Assembly (NCBI RefSeq): GCF_021556435.1
Contig: NZ_JAKGCU010000002.1
Span: 358,458-422,457, forward strand
Source of the DNA: Gordonia tangerina
GTDB lineage: Bacteria; Actinomycetota; Actinomycetes; Mycobacteriales; Mycobacteriaceae
DNA: 64,000 nucleotides
Direction of reading: 5' to 3'
In this document: positions 40,107 through 48,656 of the stretch, in pieces
How positions within the stretch are numbered: position 1 is the stretch's first letter
Layout of the letters: every line of letters begins with the position of its first letter
Translations under genes and position numbers: made by a program
The notes under the pieces: model-generated
What the model was told of the DNA's origin: nothing
Seen by the model: only the letters and a program-made list of their open reading frames with translations
The model's database searches: none

Positions 40107-40789
40107 ATGGACAGACGTTCGCGACGCTGGAAGACCGACCCGAATCGCGCATCGATCCGAATCCATGCGCCCGACAAGCGAATTCGTACTGGTTCAGCTG
40201 GATCGATGAGCTCGATCGGTGACGTCTCGGTCACCTCGCGGCCCTCGGCGTCCCGGACGAAGCCCATTGCGGTCAGCGCGAACAGCGAGCGCATCGAGAC
40301 CGCGGCGCGACCCTCGGTGCCCGACCCGGAGACCTCGAGGACGTCCTGGTCCAGCAGACCGGTGGCCGGCCCGTGGGCGCTGCCTTCGTTGCGGGCCAGA
40401 TGCGCACCACCGCGCGACAACTCGACGACGGTTCGGGCGGGGACATCGTCGAGTTGGGCGAATCCGCCGGCCGCCGGCAACGACCCACGCCACGCGCTCT
40501 CCATCCCGAAACCGGGGTCTATATGCTCGCCGGGCGCGGCAGTGGTCAGCGAGTCACGCAGAGCCGCTGCGTCGCAGACGAGGTCGTCGGGTCGTTGCCG
40601 ACCGAACACCGATCTGCCCGCGAGTACGTCGAAACCCGTGGTAACCCAGAGACCGATCAGCCCGTCTGGCCGGGCGGCGATCCGGACCACGGCGGCGTCG
40701 TCGAGCCGCAGCGCGCGCCCCAGAAACGCAATGGCGTCGGCCCGGTCGTCGGCGCCGGTGAGCGTGATGTGACGCTCGGGGTCCGTCAT
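40094..40789 (-). CDS. Conserved protein of unknown function (Rv2474c position)
   Basis: This 231-residue soluble protein has no motif I can name. It looks mixed alpha/beta, with segments such as VVRIAARPDGLIGLWVTTGF and PVRIRLSGAWIRIDARFGSVF. There is no signal peptide or membrane helix. Its ATG overlaps the thioesterase stop by 4 bp, so the two are co-translated, and the pair is conserved in gene order with Rv2474c-Rv2475c. A role with the thioesterase is inferred from coupling only. Confidence 0.8.
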   Translation of the reverse strand: MTDPERHITLTGADDRADAIAFLGRALRLDDAAVVRIAARPDGLIGLWVTTGFDVLAGRSVFGRQRPDDLVCDAAALRDSLTTAAPGEHIDPGFGMESAWRGSLPAAGGFAQLDDVPARTVVELSRGGAHLARNEGSAHGPATGLLDQDVLEVSGSGTEGRAAVSMRSLFALTAMGFVRDAEGREVTETSPIELIDPAEPVRIRLSGAWIRIDARFGSVFQRRERLSMTPR

Positions 40790-41247
40790 CGGTTCGCCTG
40801 CTGATCACGTCGGAACGACGCCAAGTAGTCCTTCTCCGGTGCGGTCAGGCGACGCAGTCGTTGTGCATCGACGTCGAAGGCGACCAATTGGGTGGTGGCG
40901 GTGACCGCGGGCTTGGCGCCGGGCGGATCGGTAGCGCGGCGGACTTCGTAGCCGACGGTGAAGTCGACGGCCCGCAGTTGCTCGACGAACATCGTGACCA
41001 CGATCGGCCCCTCGTCGTGGCGCACCTGCTCGCGGTAGCGAACATGCAGATCGGACACGACACATCCGTGGCGAAGGGCCGCGGTCGGCCGCTCGTCGTA
41101 AAACAACCACGGGATGCGCGCCTCCTCGATCAGCGTCACCATCCGTGCGTGGTTGATGTGTGCGAAGACATCCATGTCCGACCAGCGGACGGGCACCCGC
41201 ACCACGTAGCCGGCCTCGGTGGTGGTTCCTTCGTCTTCGTAGCGCAC
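40786..41247 (-). CDS. Hotdog-fold acyl-CoA thioesterase
   Basis: This 153-residue protein is a 4-hydroxybenzoyl-CoA thioesterase-type hotdog enzyme. The signature VRWSDMDVFAHINHARMV carries the active-site Asp and Asn/His. It would hydrolyse an acyl-CoA of unknown chain. The GTG at 41247 has a GGAGGAG site 5 nt upstream; a long open frame continues upstream through the molybdoenzyme's antisense strand but is not coding. Confidence 0.9.
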   Translation of the reverse strand: MRYEDEGTTTEAGYVVRVPVRWSDMDVFAHINHARMVTLIEEARIPWLFYDERPTAALRHGCVVSDLHVRYREQVRHDEGPIVVTMFVEQLRAVDFTVGYEVRRATDPPGAKPAVTATTQLVAFDVDAQRLRRLTAPEKDYLASFRRDQQANR

Positions 41248-41378
41248 TCGACTCCTCCCTGACGGTGATCCGACCGCGTTCCGACGACCTCGACAGTCCC
41301 TGGTCGGTTGCGTCCCAACCCTACGCACCCGGCATCCTCGCCCCCGACAGCGCTCGTGCGAGGTCACAGCGAGAGCGT

Positions 41379-43607
41379 TCAGACCGGGGCGATCTCCACG
41401 GGCAACCCGTTCAGGGTCACCGTCCCCGACAACGGGTCCATCCGACTGCCGTCGTTGAGTTGGTTCACGTTGGCCCCGGGTGCGGCGGCGGCCACCGACA
41501 AACGGGTACCGGCGAGGTCGTGGCCCCAGCCGTGCGGCAGGGACACGACTCCCGGCAGGATGTCGGTGCTCAGTTCCACGGGCACCGTCACTTCGCCGCC
41601 AGGGCCGCGGACGACGGCGATGTCGTCGAGGCCGAGCCGGTTCGCGTCGTCGGGATGTACGTGCAGGGTGCAGCGATTGCTGCCGCCGGACAGCGCGGTC
41701 AGGTTGTGCATCCAGCTGTTGTTGGATCGCAGATTGCGGCGGCCGATCAGCACCAGTCCCTGCGGCGAGCGGTCGAGCGCGGTGCGCAGCCGCTCGACAT
41801 CGGCGACGAGGTCGTCGGCGGCGAGCTCGACGGTCCCCGATTCGGTGCGCAACACCCCGGGTAGTCGCGGGCGCATCGGGCCCAGGTCGATCCCGTGCGG
41901 CGCGGCCTGCACGTCGGCGAGGGTGATGCCATCGTCGCGGGCACCGAACGCGTCCCCGTAGGCACCCAGCCGCAACATCATGTCCAAGCGGCGTTCGTGG
42001 CCGGGAGCGTCCGGCAGCATGGCGACCAACTCGGCGACGTCTCGGCCCGCGACCGGTGAGTGCGGATCGATCACCTCTTTGCCGAGGGTGGCCGCGATGA
42101 CCTGCTCGTCGACCATCGCCGGATCGGCGTCGGTCGATGCGCCGCTGAACCCGAGGATCAGCCGGCACAGGATCTCCGATTCCCCTGGCCGGCCGTCGTC
42201 GGTAGGCAAGACCGGCGGTGAGTACCGCGCGGTCGCATGCACCGCGAGGTTGTTCAGAAGGAAGTCGAAGTGCGGGCTGCGTGAGGGCGGTGGCGGCGGG
42301 AGGATCACGTCGGCGTGCCGAGTGGTCTCGTTGAGGTAGGGGTCGACACACACAACCAGGTCGGCGGCCTCGAGTGCTCGCGACAGCCGATCACCGTCCG
42401 GCGCAGACAACACCGGGTTGCCGCCGATGGTGATCAGTGCTCGGATGCGACCGTCCCCCGGTGAGTCGAGTTCTTCGGCCAACGCCGCCGCGGGCAGTTC
42501 GCCGGCGACCTCGGGATGGCCCGACACCCGGCTGCGCCAACGCCCCGTCCGGAACGGGCGTCCCGGTCTGGGCGGGCGGGGGGCCGGGGCGGAAGGCGGG
42601 GTCGGGAACATCACGCCTCCCGGCCGGTCGAGGTTGCCGGTGAGAATGTTGACGGCGTCGATGAGCCAACTGGTGATGGTGCCGAACTCGACGGTGGTGG
42701 TGCCCATCCGCCCGTAGACGGCCGCCGAGGGTGCCGCGGCGACCCCGCGCGCAAGATCGCGGATCTCGGTCGCCGACACGCCGCAGTGGTCGGCGACCCG
42801 TTCCGGAGCGAAGTCACGCGCCTGCTCACCGAGCGTCTCCACACCGCTGACGTACTGGGCGATCCCGCCGAGGTCGGCGGCGACGAGGTCCTCGTCGAAC
42901 AGTGTGTGCACCACCGCGAACAAGAGCGCGGCGTCGGTGCCCGGCCGCGGCGCGATGTGGGTGTCGGCGAGTTTCGCCGTGCGGGTCCGCGCCGGGTCGA
43001 TCACCGTCAGGTGCCCACCGCGTTTACGCAGGGCGGTCAGTTTCCCGGGGAAATCGGCGGCGGTGGTGACACTTCCGTTTGAGACCACGGGATTTGCGCC
43101 GATGATGACGAGGTGATCGGTGCGGTCGAGATCGGGCACACAGAACGCAAACGGATTGCCGAACAGATATCCCAGCGCGATCTGTTTGGGCATCTGATCG
43201 AGCGTGCTGGCACTGAAGATGTTGGTGGTGCCCAACGTGCGCGCCAACATCGGCGCGTGCAACGCGCCGGCAACGGTGTGCGCGGTGGGGTTGCCCAGAT
43301 ACACACCCACCGCCGTCGCACCGTGGGCAGCGCGGATCGTGCCGACCCGGTCCACGACGGCCTGCAGGGCCTGCGCCCAGTCCGTCTCGACGAGTGCGCC
43401 GTCGCGGCGGATGAGTGGCCGGCTGAGACGGTCGGCGTCGTTGTCGAGTTCCGGCAGACTGGCGCCCTTCGGGCAGATGTAGCCGTGGCTGAACACATCG
43501 TCGGCGTCACCTCGCGCCGAGCGCAGTCGGCCGTCGTCGTCGACGGTCACCGTGAGGCCACAGGTTGCCTCACACAACGGACAGATTCTCAGCGCGGTCC
43601 GACCCAT
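41379..43607 (-). CDS. Molybdopterin oxidoreductase with N-terminal 4Fe-4S site
   Basis: This 742-residue protein is a DMSO-reductase-superfamily enzyme. The Fe-S ligands are C9, C12, C16 (CPLCEATC) and C45 (ICPKGA). MGD-binding segments include VIIGANPVVSN, YGRMGTTT and a C-terminal domain with LHVHPDDANRLGL and VSLPHGWGHD. Around ASTLDQMPK, where the Mo ligand usually falls, I see no Cys or Sec, so formate dehydrogenase activity is not supported by the sequence. No electron-transfer partner or membrane anchor is adjacent. The physiological substrate cannot be read from sequence. It shares the cofactor need met by mobA at 16 kb. Confidence 0.88.
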   Translation of the reverse strand: MGRTALRICPLCEATCGLTVTVDDDGRLRSARGDADDVFSHGYICPKGASLPELDNDADRLSRPLIRRDGALVETDWAQALQAVVDRVGTIRAAHGATAVGVYLGNPTAHTVAGALHAPMLARTLGTTNIFSASTLDQMPKQIALGYLFGNPFAFCVPDLDRTDHLVIIGANPVVSNGSVTTAADFPGKLTALRKRGGHLTVIDPARTRTAKLADTHIAPRPGTDAALLFAVVHTLFDEDLVAADLGGIAQYVSGVETLGEQARDFAPERVADHCGVSATEIRDLARGVAAAPSAAVYGRMGTTTVEFGTITSWLIDAVNILTGNLDRPGGVMFPTPPSAPAPRPPRPGRPFRTGRWRSRVSGHPEVAGELPAAALAEELDSPGDGRIRALITIGGNPVLSAPDGDRLSRALEAADLVVCVDPYLNETTRHADVILPPPPPSRSPHFDFLLNNLAVHATARYSPPVLPTDDGRPGESEILCRLILGFSGASTDADPAMVDEQVIAATLGKEVIDPHSPVAGRDVAELVAMLPDAPGHERRLDMMLRLGAYGDAFGARDDGITLADVQAAPHGIDLGPMRPRLPGVLRTESGTVELAADDLVADVERLRTALDRSPQGLVLIGRRNLRSNNSWMHNLTALSGGSNRCTLHVHPDDANRLGLDDIAVVRGPGGEVTVPVELSTDILPGVVSLPHGWGHDLAGTRLSVAAAAPGANVNQLNDGSRMDPLSGTVTLNGLPVEIAPV

Positions 43608-43674
43608 GCCTCACGATAAACCGCCCGGCGGGTCGCGTGGCCTCGCCTGCGCGAAATGCACTCCTCAAACGCGC

Positions 43675-46600
43675 TCAGCGGATCACGCTGCGCAGCTGAC
43701 GAGCGGCGACCGACAACGTCGCGAGGTCGGGATCGGCGAGCTCATTGATGTCGGTCAGCATCGTACGCATCCGGGACAACCGCGACGACTGCGACGACTC
43801 CCACTCGGCGATCATCTCGCCGGCCGACTCGTCGGGCTCGCCGATCTCCAGGATCTTCAAGGTGATGGCACGCAATGCACCATGCATATCGTCACGAAGC
43901 GCCAAGCGCGCCAACGCATGCCAGCGATCGCCATATTCGAGATCGGAGACCGAGGTCAACAATTCCTCGATGCCGAAGTGTTCCATCACGCCGAAGTAGA
44001 CCTCACCGACCTCCACCGGGTCACGGTCGGCGATCTCGGCGGCGTCGATGATGTCGAGCAGACAGAAGCGGTGCAGACCGATGGCGACGTCGTGGGCGAG
44101 ATTCTGCGCCACCCCGGACGCCTGATAGCGCTGCACCCGTCGGTCGACGTCGAGTGCCGAGCTCGACCCCATCCAACTGTCCAGCAACGCCGACAATTCG
44201 GTGACCCGGTCTCGGTAGCGGGTGATCTCGGCGGCCATCGCCAGCGGCTGCGGCCGGAAGGCGAGCAACCAGCGCGACGCCCGGAACAGCAGGCGCCGCG
44301 CGTAGAGCGTCATCTCGTCGATCATGGTGACCGGCGCGGCGGCGTGCAGCACCCGATCGAACAGCTCGTCGAGTCCGAACACCGCACTGGCCACGACGTA
44401 GGCACGCACCCCTTCCTCGGTGGACGCGCCGGCACCCTCCCGAAGGCGGAACAGGTGAGTGGTGCCCGCCTTGTCCACGACGTCGTTGACCAGCGTCGTC
44501 GTCACGATCTCGCGCCGCAGGCGATGGGAGCGGATGCCACCGCTGAATCCGGTACGCAACGGCACTGGGAAGTATCGGGCCAGCCGCTGGTCGAACACGT
44601 CGTTGTCGGGCAGGTCGGTGTCGAGCAGATCCGCCTTGGTGGCCAGCTTGACATGCGCCATCAGCGTGGCGAGCTCGGGCGAGGTCAACCCGCGCCGGGT
44701 CTCACCGGCGAACCGTTTACGCAGCTCCCCCGGTTCGGGTAGCGCCTCCAGGTGCAGATCGACGTCGTGCGTGTCGGCGAGGTCGGCCAGTTGGCGGACG
44801 TGGACGTCCACGCGTTCCTGCGCGAAGGTGCGGCAGAAGCCGAGTTCGGAATTCTGCGAGATGTTGTCGGCGAGAACCAGATCGGCGACCTCGCCGGTCA
44901 TCGAGTCGAGCAGCTCGTTGCGGTGTCCGGCGTCGAGGTCGCCCGACGACACCGCGGTGTCGAGCAGGATCTTGATGTTCACCTCGTGGTCGGAGCAGTC
45001 GACACCGGCGGAGTTGTCCATCGCGTCGGTGTTCACCCGGCCGCCGCACAGATCGAACTCGATACGGCCGCGCTCGGTGGCCCCGAGGTTGCCGCCCTCC
45101 CCGATCACCTTGACCCGCAGCTCGTCGCCGTTCACCCGGATGGAATCGTTGGCCTTGTCCCCGACCTCGGCGTCGGACTCCGTCGACGCCTTGATGTAGG
45201 TGCCGATCCCGCCGTTCCACAACAGGTCGACCGGTGCGAGCAGCACCGCGCGGATGAGTTCGGGCGGCGACAATTCGGTGATGTCGCCGTCGAGTCCCAG
45301 CGCCTCGCGCATCTCGCCGCTGACCGGAATGGATTTCTGGTGCCGCGACCATACTCCGCCTCCCGGACTGATGAGTTCAGGGTCGTAGTCGTCCCATGAG
45401 GAGCGCGGTAGGTCGAACAGTCGTGCCCGCTCCCCGAACGACACGGCCGCGTCGGGCGTGGGGTCGACGAACACATGCCGGTGGTCGAACGCGGCGACGA
45501 GCCGGATGTGTTCGGACAGCAACATCCCGTTGCCGAAGACATCACCGCTCATGTCGCCCACACCGACGACGGTGAATTCCTGCGACTGGGTGTCCACACC
45601 CATCTCCCGGAAATGGCGTTTCACCGACTCCCACGCTCCGCGGGCGGTGATCCCCATCTCCTTGTGGTCGTAGCCGGCCGATCCGCCCGATGCGAAGCCG
45701 TCGCCGAGCCAGAACCGGTAGTCGGCGGCCACATCATTGGCGATGTCGGAGAACGACGCGGTCCCCTTGTCGGCGGCCACCACCAGGTACGGATCGTCGC
45801 CGTCACGGCGCACCACCGATCGGGCGGGCAGAACCGTCCCGCTCTGTCGGTCGATGTTGTCGGTGACGTCGAGCAACCCGGCGATGAACGCGCGATAGCA
45901 CGCGATGCCCTCGGCGCGGAACGCATCCCGGTCGGCCGTGGGGTCGTCGGTCGCCGCCGGAGGACGTTTCACCACGAAACCGCCCTTGGCGCCGACCGGC
46001 ACGATCACGGCGTTCTTCACCGCCTGCGCCTTGACCAGACCGAGGATCTCGGTGCGGAAGTCCTCGCGGCGATCCGACCAACGCAGCCCGCCACGCGCCA
46101 CCATGCCGAATCGTAGGTGCACACCTTCCACGCGCGGTGAGTAGACGAAGATTTCGTGCATGGGCCGTGGTTGCGGGGCCTGGGGAATGTCACGTGGCCG
46201 CAGTTTGAACGACATCACCGGCTGATGTCCGCCGTCGTCACCGGAGACGTAGAAGTTGGTACGTGAGGTCGCCGTCACCACGGCCGCGAACGCCGACAGA
46301 ATCCGGTCGGCGTCGAGGCTGATCACGGATCCGACCTCACGACGCAACGTGGCGAGGGCATCCTCGCGGCGATCGTCGTTGGCCGAATCCGGGTCGAAGG
46401 ATGCGGCGAACAGCTCGACGAGCCCGCGTACGACCGCCGGGTGGTCACCGAGAACCGCGGCGACATGCGTGGTGGTGTAGGAGAACCCGCACTGCCGGAG
46501 ATAGCGGCCGTATGCCCGCAGCATCGCCGCCGAGCGCCAGTCCAGACCGCATCGGATGACCAACTCGTTGATCGCGTCGACCTCGGCGTTGCGGCGCCAG

Positions 46601-48513
46601 AGCTGCTCGAAGGCGTCGGTGAACCGACTCTGCAGGTCCGCCAGCGAACCCATGTCGATGGTCATGCCCTCGGTGAGGCGCACCCCGAACTCGTACGCCC
46701 AGCACGAGGATCCGTCGCCGCGGATCAGGTGATACGGATGCTCGTCGAGGACGTCGAGGCCCAGGCTGTGCAGGACCGGGAGGACATCGGTGAGGGTGGC
46801 GGTCTCATCGCACAGGTACAGCGTGAAGGTCCACCGTTCGGTCCGCAGATCCCGACCGTCGGCCGCCCCGCCCGCCAACGTCAACTCTGCCGGGTCGACG
46901 TCGACGTCGGCGTCGAGGTCGTCGAGGACCCGCCCCAAGGTCACGGTGACATCACCCGGCGCCAACTGCGTCACGTGAACGAGGTCGGCCAGGGCCTCGC
47001 GCGGATTCCGCTGTTCCTTGTAGTCGTCGGTGAGCGACGGCAACATGCGCAACACCGCATCGACACCGCCGATCGGCCACGACGCCTCATTCGACTCTGC
47101 GGCGATGCGCCCGAGTTCGCGTACCCGTTCGTCCCAGCTGCGGATGATGTCGGCCAGGCGTGCCTGCATGCGCAGGTGCTGCTCGCTGCCGGTGTCCACC
47201 GAACCGATCGATCGGACGATGTCGGCGTCCACGCGCACGAGTACCTGCAGCAGGGCCAGCGGCATCTCGCTGACCCGGGCGGTGTACTCGATGGCGGTGC
47301 CGCCGAGCGCCCGCAGCAGTTCTGCCTGCAAGGTCAGTCGGGTCTGGGTGTTGTAGCGGTCGCGGGGCAGATACACCAGCGCCGACGCCATTCCGCCGCC
47401 CGGGTCCGTACGGACGAACAGCCGAAGCGAACGGGTGGCACCGGCGTCGAGCATCTCGTGGATGCGTCGGCTGAGTTCGGCGTCCGTGGACGCGAACATC
47501 TCCACGATCGGGTAGTTCTGCAGCAGTTCGAGCATCGCCTGGCCGGCATAGGAATCATCGTCGACCTGAGCGCGGCTGAGCACACCCTGCACCTTGGCCC
47601 GCAGCACGGGGACGTCGAGAACCGTCTGATGCAGACCCGAGGACGTGAACGTGCCGACGAAACGATGTTCGCCGACCTGCGCACCGTCGTCGCCAAATGC
47701 CGGGATCTGCAACAGGGTGGGGAAATCGGACCGTTGGATGCCGGTCTCGAGGTACACCCGGGAGACGACCGGGAGCAGCGGCGGACGCGTGGCCACCGGG
47801 AAGTCGGCGGCGACGGTGTCGGTACGCCAGATACCGAGCCGTGGGCCCACGTCGGTTCCGTCCGTGTGTACCTGCGCATAGCCGAGCGGCAAGAAGTGAT
47901 TTCCGGCGAACCATTCCAACAGGCGGGCGTACTCCTGACGGTCCCCGGCGAGCAGGCCACCCTGACCGGCGATGGGCGCAGTCGCGCACTCGGCGGCCAA
48001 CCGGGTGAGGGTGGCCCGCATCGTGGCCGCGTCACGGTCCACATCGGCGACGCGGCCGATCACCTCGACGAGATCGGCGCGGAGGGCCTCGGCATCGAAA
48101 TCCGGCTGACGCGACAACGCCACGACGAAGATCCACGACTCCACCGCGGTGGGATTGTCGGCGACGAAGTCCGAGAGCACTCCGTCCGATGACCGCACCA
48201 CCGGGATCACCGGATGATCGATCCGACTGACCACCAGATCGTGCGCCTCGACCGTGGCCAGCACGGCCTCCACCGACAACGGCATGTCGTCGTTGACGAC
48301 GACGATCTCGATTCCGCCGGATTCGGTGCCGGCGACCTCGACCAGTCGTTCCCGGTCGCCTCGCCGTTCGGCGATCTCGAGGTGCCGCCGCACGCGCGCC
48401 ACATCGTCATCGTCAAAGGTGTCCGGGTCGGGCAACTGCGCGTCGTCGAGCACCGACGACGAACTGAAGTAGCGTGCAATCGCTTGCGGTAGAAGCGATG
48501 TCATATTCGTCAC
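43675..48513 (-). CDS. gdh: NAD-specific glutamate dehydrogenase, 180-kDa class
   Basis: This 1612-residue enzyme deaminates glutamate to 2-oxoglutarate with NAD, linking nitrogen and carbon metabolism. Its size and architecture match the L_180 class: long N-terminal ACT-like regulatory regions, then a catalytic core with VPVGAKGGFVVKRPP (substrate lysine) and GVGDMSGDVFGNGML (NAD region), then a helical C-terminus. In mycobacteria the homologue Rv2476c is inhibited by GarA under PknG control; that regulation is expected, not seen. The GTG at 48513 or the ATG three codons later may be the start. It is upstream of the molybdoenzyme on the same strand, 67 bp away. Confidence 0.96.
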   Translation of the reverse strand: MTNMTSLLPQAIARYFSSSSVLDDAQLPDPDTFDDDDVARVRRHLEIAERRGDRERLVEVAGTESGGIEIVVVNDDMPLSVEAVLATVEAHDLVVSRIDHPVIPVVRSSDGVLSDFVADNPTAVESWIFVVALSRQPDFDAEALRADLVEVIGRVADVDRDAATMRATLTRLAAECATAPIAGQGGLLAGDRQEYARLLEWFAGNHFLPLGYAQVHTDGTDVGPRLGIWRTDTVAADFPVATRPPLLPVVSRVYLETGIQRSDFPTLLQIPAFGDDGAQVGEHRFVGTFTSSGLHQTVLDVPVLRAKVQGVLSRAQVDDDSYAGQAMLELLQNYPIVEMFASTDAELSRRIHEMLDAGATRSLRLFVRTDPGGGMASALVYLPRDRYNTQTRLTLQAELLRALGGTAIEYTARVSEMPLALLQVLVRVDADIVRSIGSVDTGSEQHLRMQARLADIIRSWDERVRELGRIAAESNEASWPIGGVDAVLRMLPSLTDDYKEQRNPREALADLVHVTQLAPGDVTVTLGRVLDDLDADVDVDPAELTLAGGAADGRDLRTERWTFTLYLCDETATLTDVLPVLHSLGLDVLDEHPYHLIRGDGSSCWAYEFGVRLTEGMTIDMGSLADLQSRFTDAFEQLWRRNAEVDAINELVIRCGLDWRSAAMLRAYGRYLRQCGFSYTTTHVAAVLGDHPAVVRGLVELFAASFDPDSANDDRREDALATLRREVGSVISLDADRILSAFAAVVTATSRTNFYVSGDDGGHQPVMSFKLRPRDIPQAPQPRPMHEIFVYSPRVEGVHLRFGMVARGGLRWSDRREDFRTEILGLVKAQAVKNAVIVPVGAKGGFVVKRPPAATDDPTADRDAFRAEGIACYRAFIAGLLDVTDNIDRQSGTVLPARSVVRRDGDDPYLVVAADKGTASFSDIANDVAADYRFWLGDGFASGGSAGYDHKEMGITARGAWESVKRHFREMGVDTQSQEFTVVGVGDMSGDVFGNGMLLSEHIRLVAAFDHRHVFVDPTPDAAVSFGERARLFDLPRSSWDDYDPELISPGGGVWSRHQKSIPVSGEMREALGLDGDITELSPPELIRAVLLAPVDLLWNGGIGTYIKASTESDAEVGDKANDSIRVNGDELRVKVIGEGGNLGATERGRIEFDLCGGRVNTDAMDNSAGVDCSDHEVNIKILLDTAVSSGDLDAGHRNELLDSMTGEVADLVLADNISQNSELGFCRTFAQERVDVHVRQLADLADTHDVDLHLEALPEPGELRKRFAGETRRGLTSPELATLMAHVKLATKADLLDTDLPDNDVFDQRLARYFPVPLRTGFSGGIRSHRLRREIVTTTLVNDVVDKAGTTHLFRLREGAGASTEEGVRAYVVASAVFGLDELFDRVLHAAAPVTMIDEMTLYARRLLFRASRWLLAFRPQPLAMAAEITRYRDRVTELSALLDSWMGSSSALDVDRRVQRYQASGVAQNLAHDVAIGLHRFCLLDIIDAAEIADRDPVEVGEVYFGVMEHFGIEELLTSVSDLEYGDRWHALARLALRDDMHGALRAITLKILEIGEPDESAGEMIAEWESSQSSRLSRMRTMLTDINELADPDLATLSVAARQLRSVIR

Positions 48514-48545
48514 CGGCGCTCACCCCGTCGCTGCAGAGGCAGGAA

Positions 48546-48584
48546 CCCCGGAATCTCCGGGGGTGTCCCTCTCCTGCGATCGTA
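48546..48584 (-). promoter_or_regulatory. gdh promoter and leader hairpin
   Basis: On the minus strand TACGAT (48584-48579) fits a -10 box and would give a leader of about 60 nt. Within the leader, CCCCGGA-(3 nt)-TCCGGGG (48546-48562) forms a 7-bp hairpin 33 nt before the start. A -35 is not clear. Confidence 0.35.
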
Positions 48585-48618
48585 GTGATCCCGACGCCGT
48601 CTGGGTCCGCGTTGGACC

Positions 48619-48648
48619 GCCGCGTGTCCGCCGGGACGGACACGCGGC
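48619..48648 (-). terminator. Terminator after ettA
   Basis: A 12-bp stem GCCGCGTGTCCG-type (48619-48630 with 48637-48648, six-base loop) lies 9 bp beyond the ettA stop. Confidence 0.7.
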
Positions 48649-48656
48649 CACAGCGG

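Noticed and set aside
41248..42351. N-terminal extension of the thioesterase frame
   Set aside because: The open frame continues through the antisense strand of the molybdoenzyme, but the GTG at 41247 has a perfect ribosome-binding site and gives the normal hotdog length.
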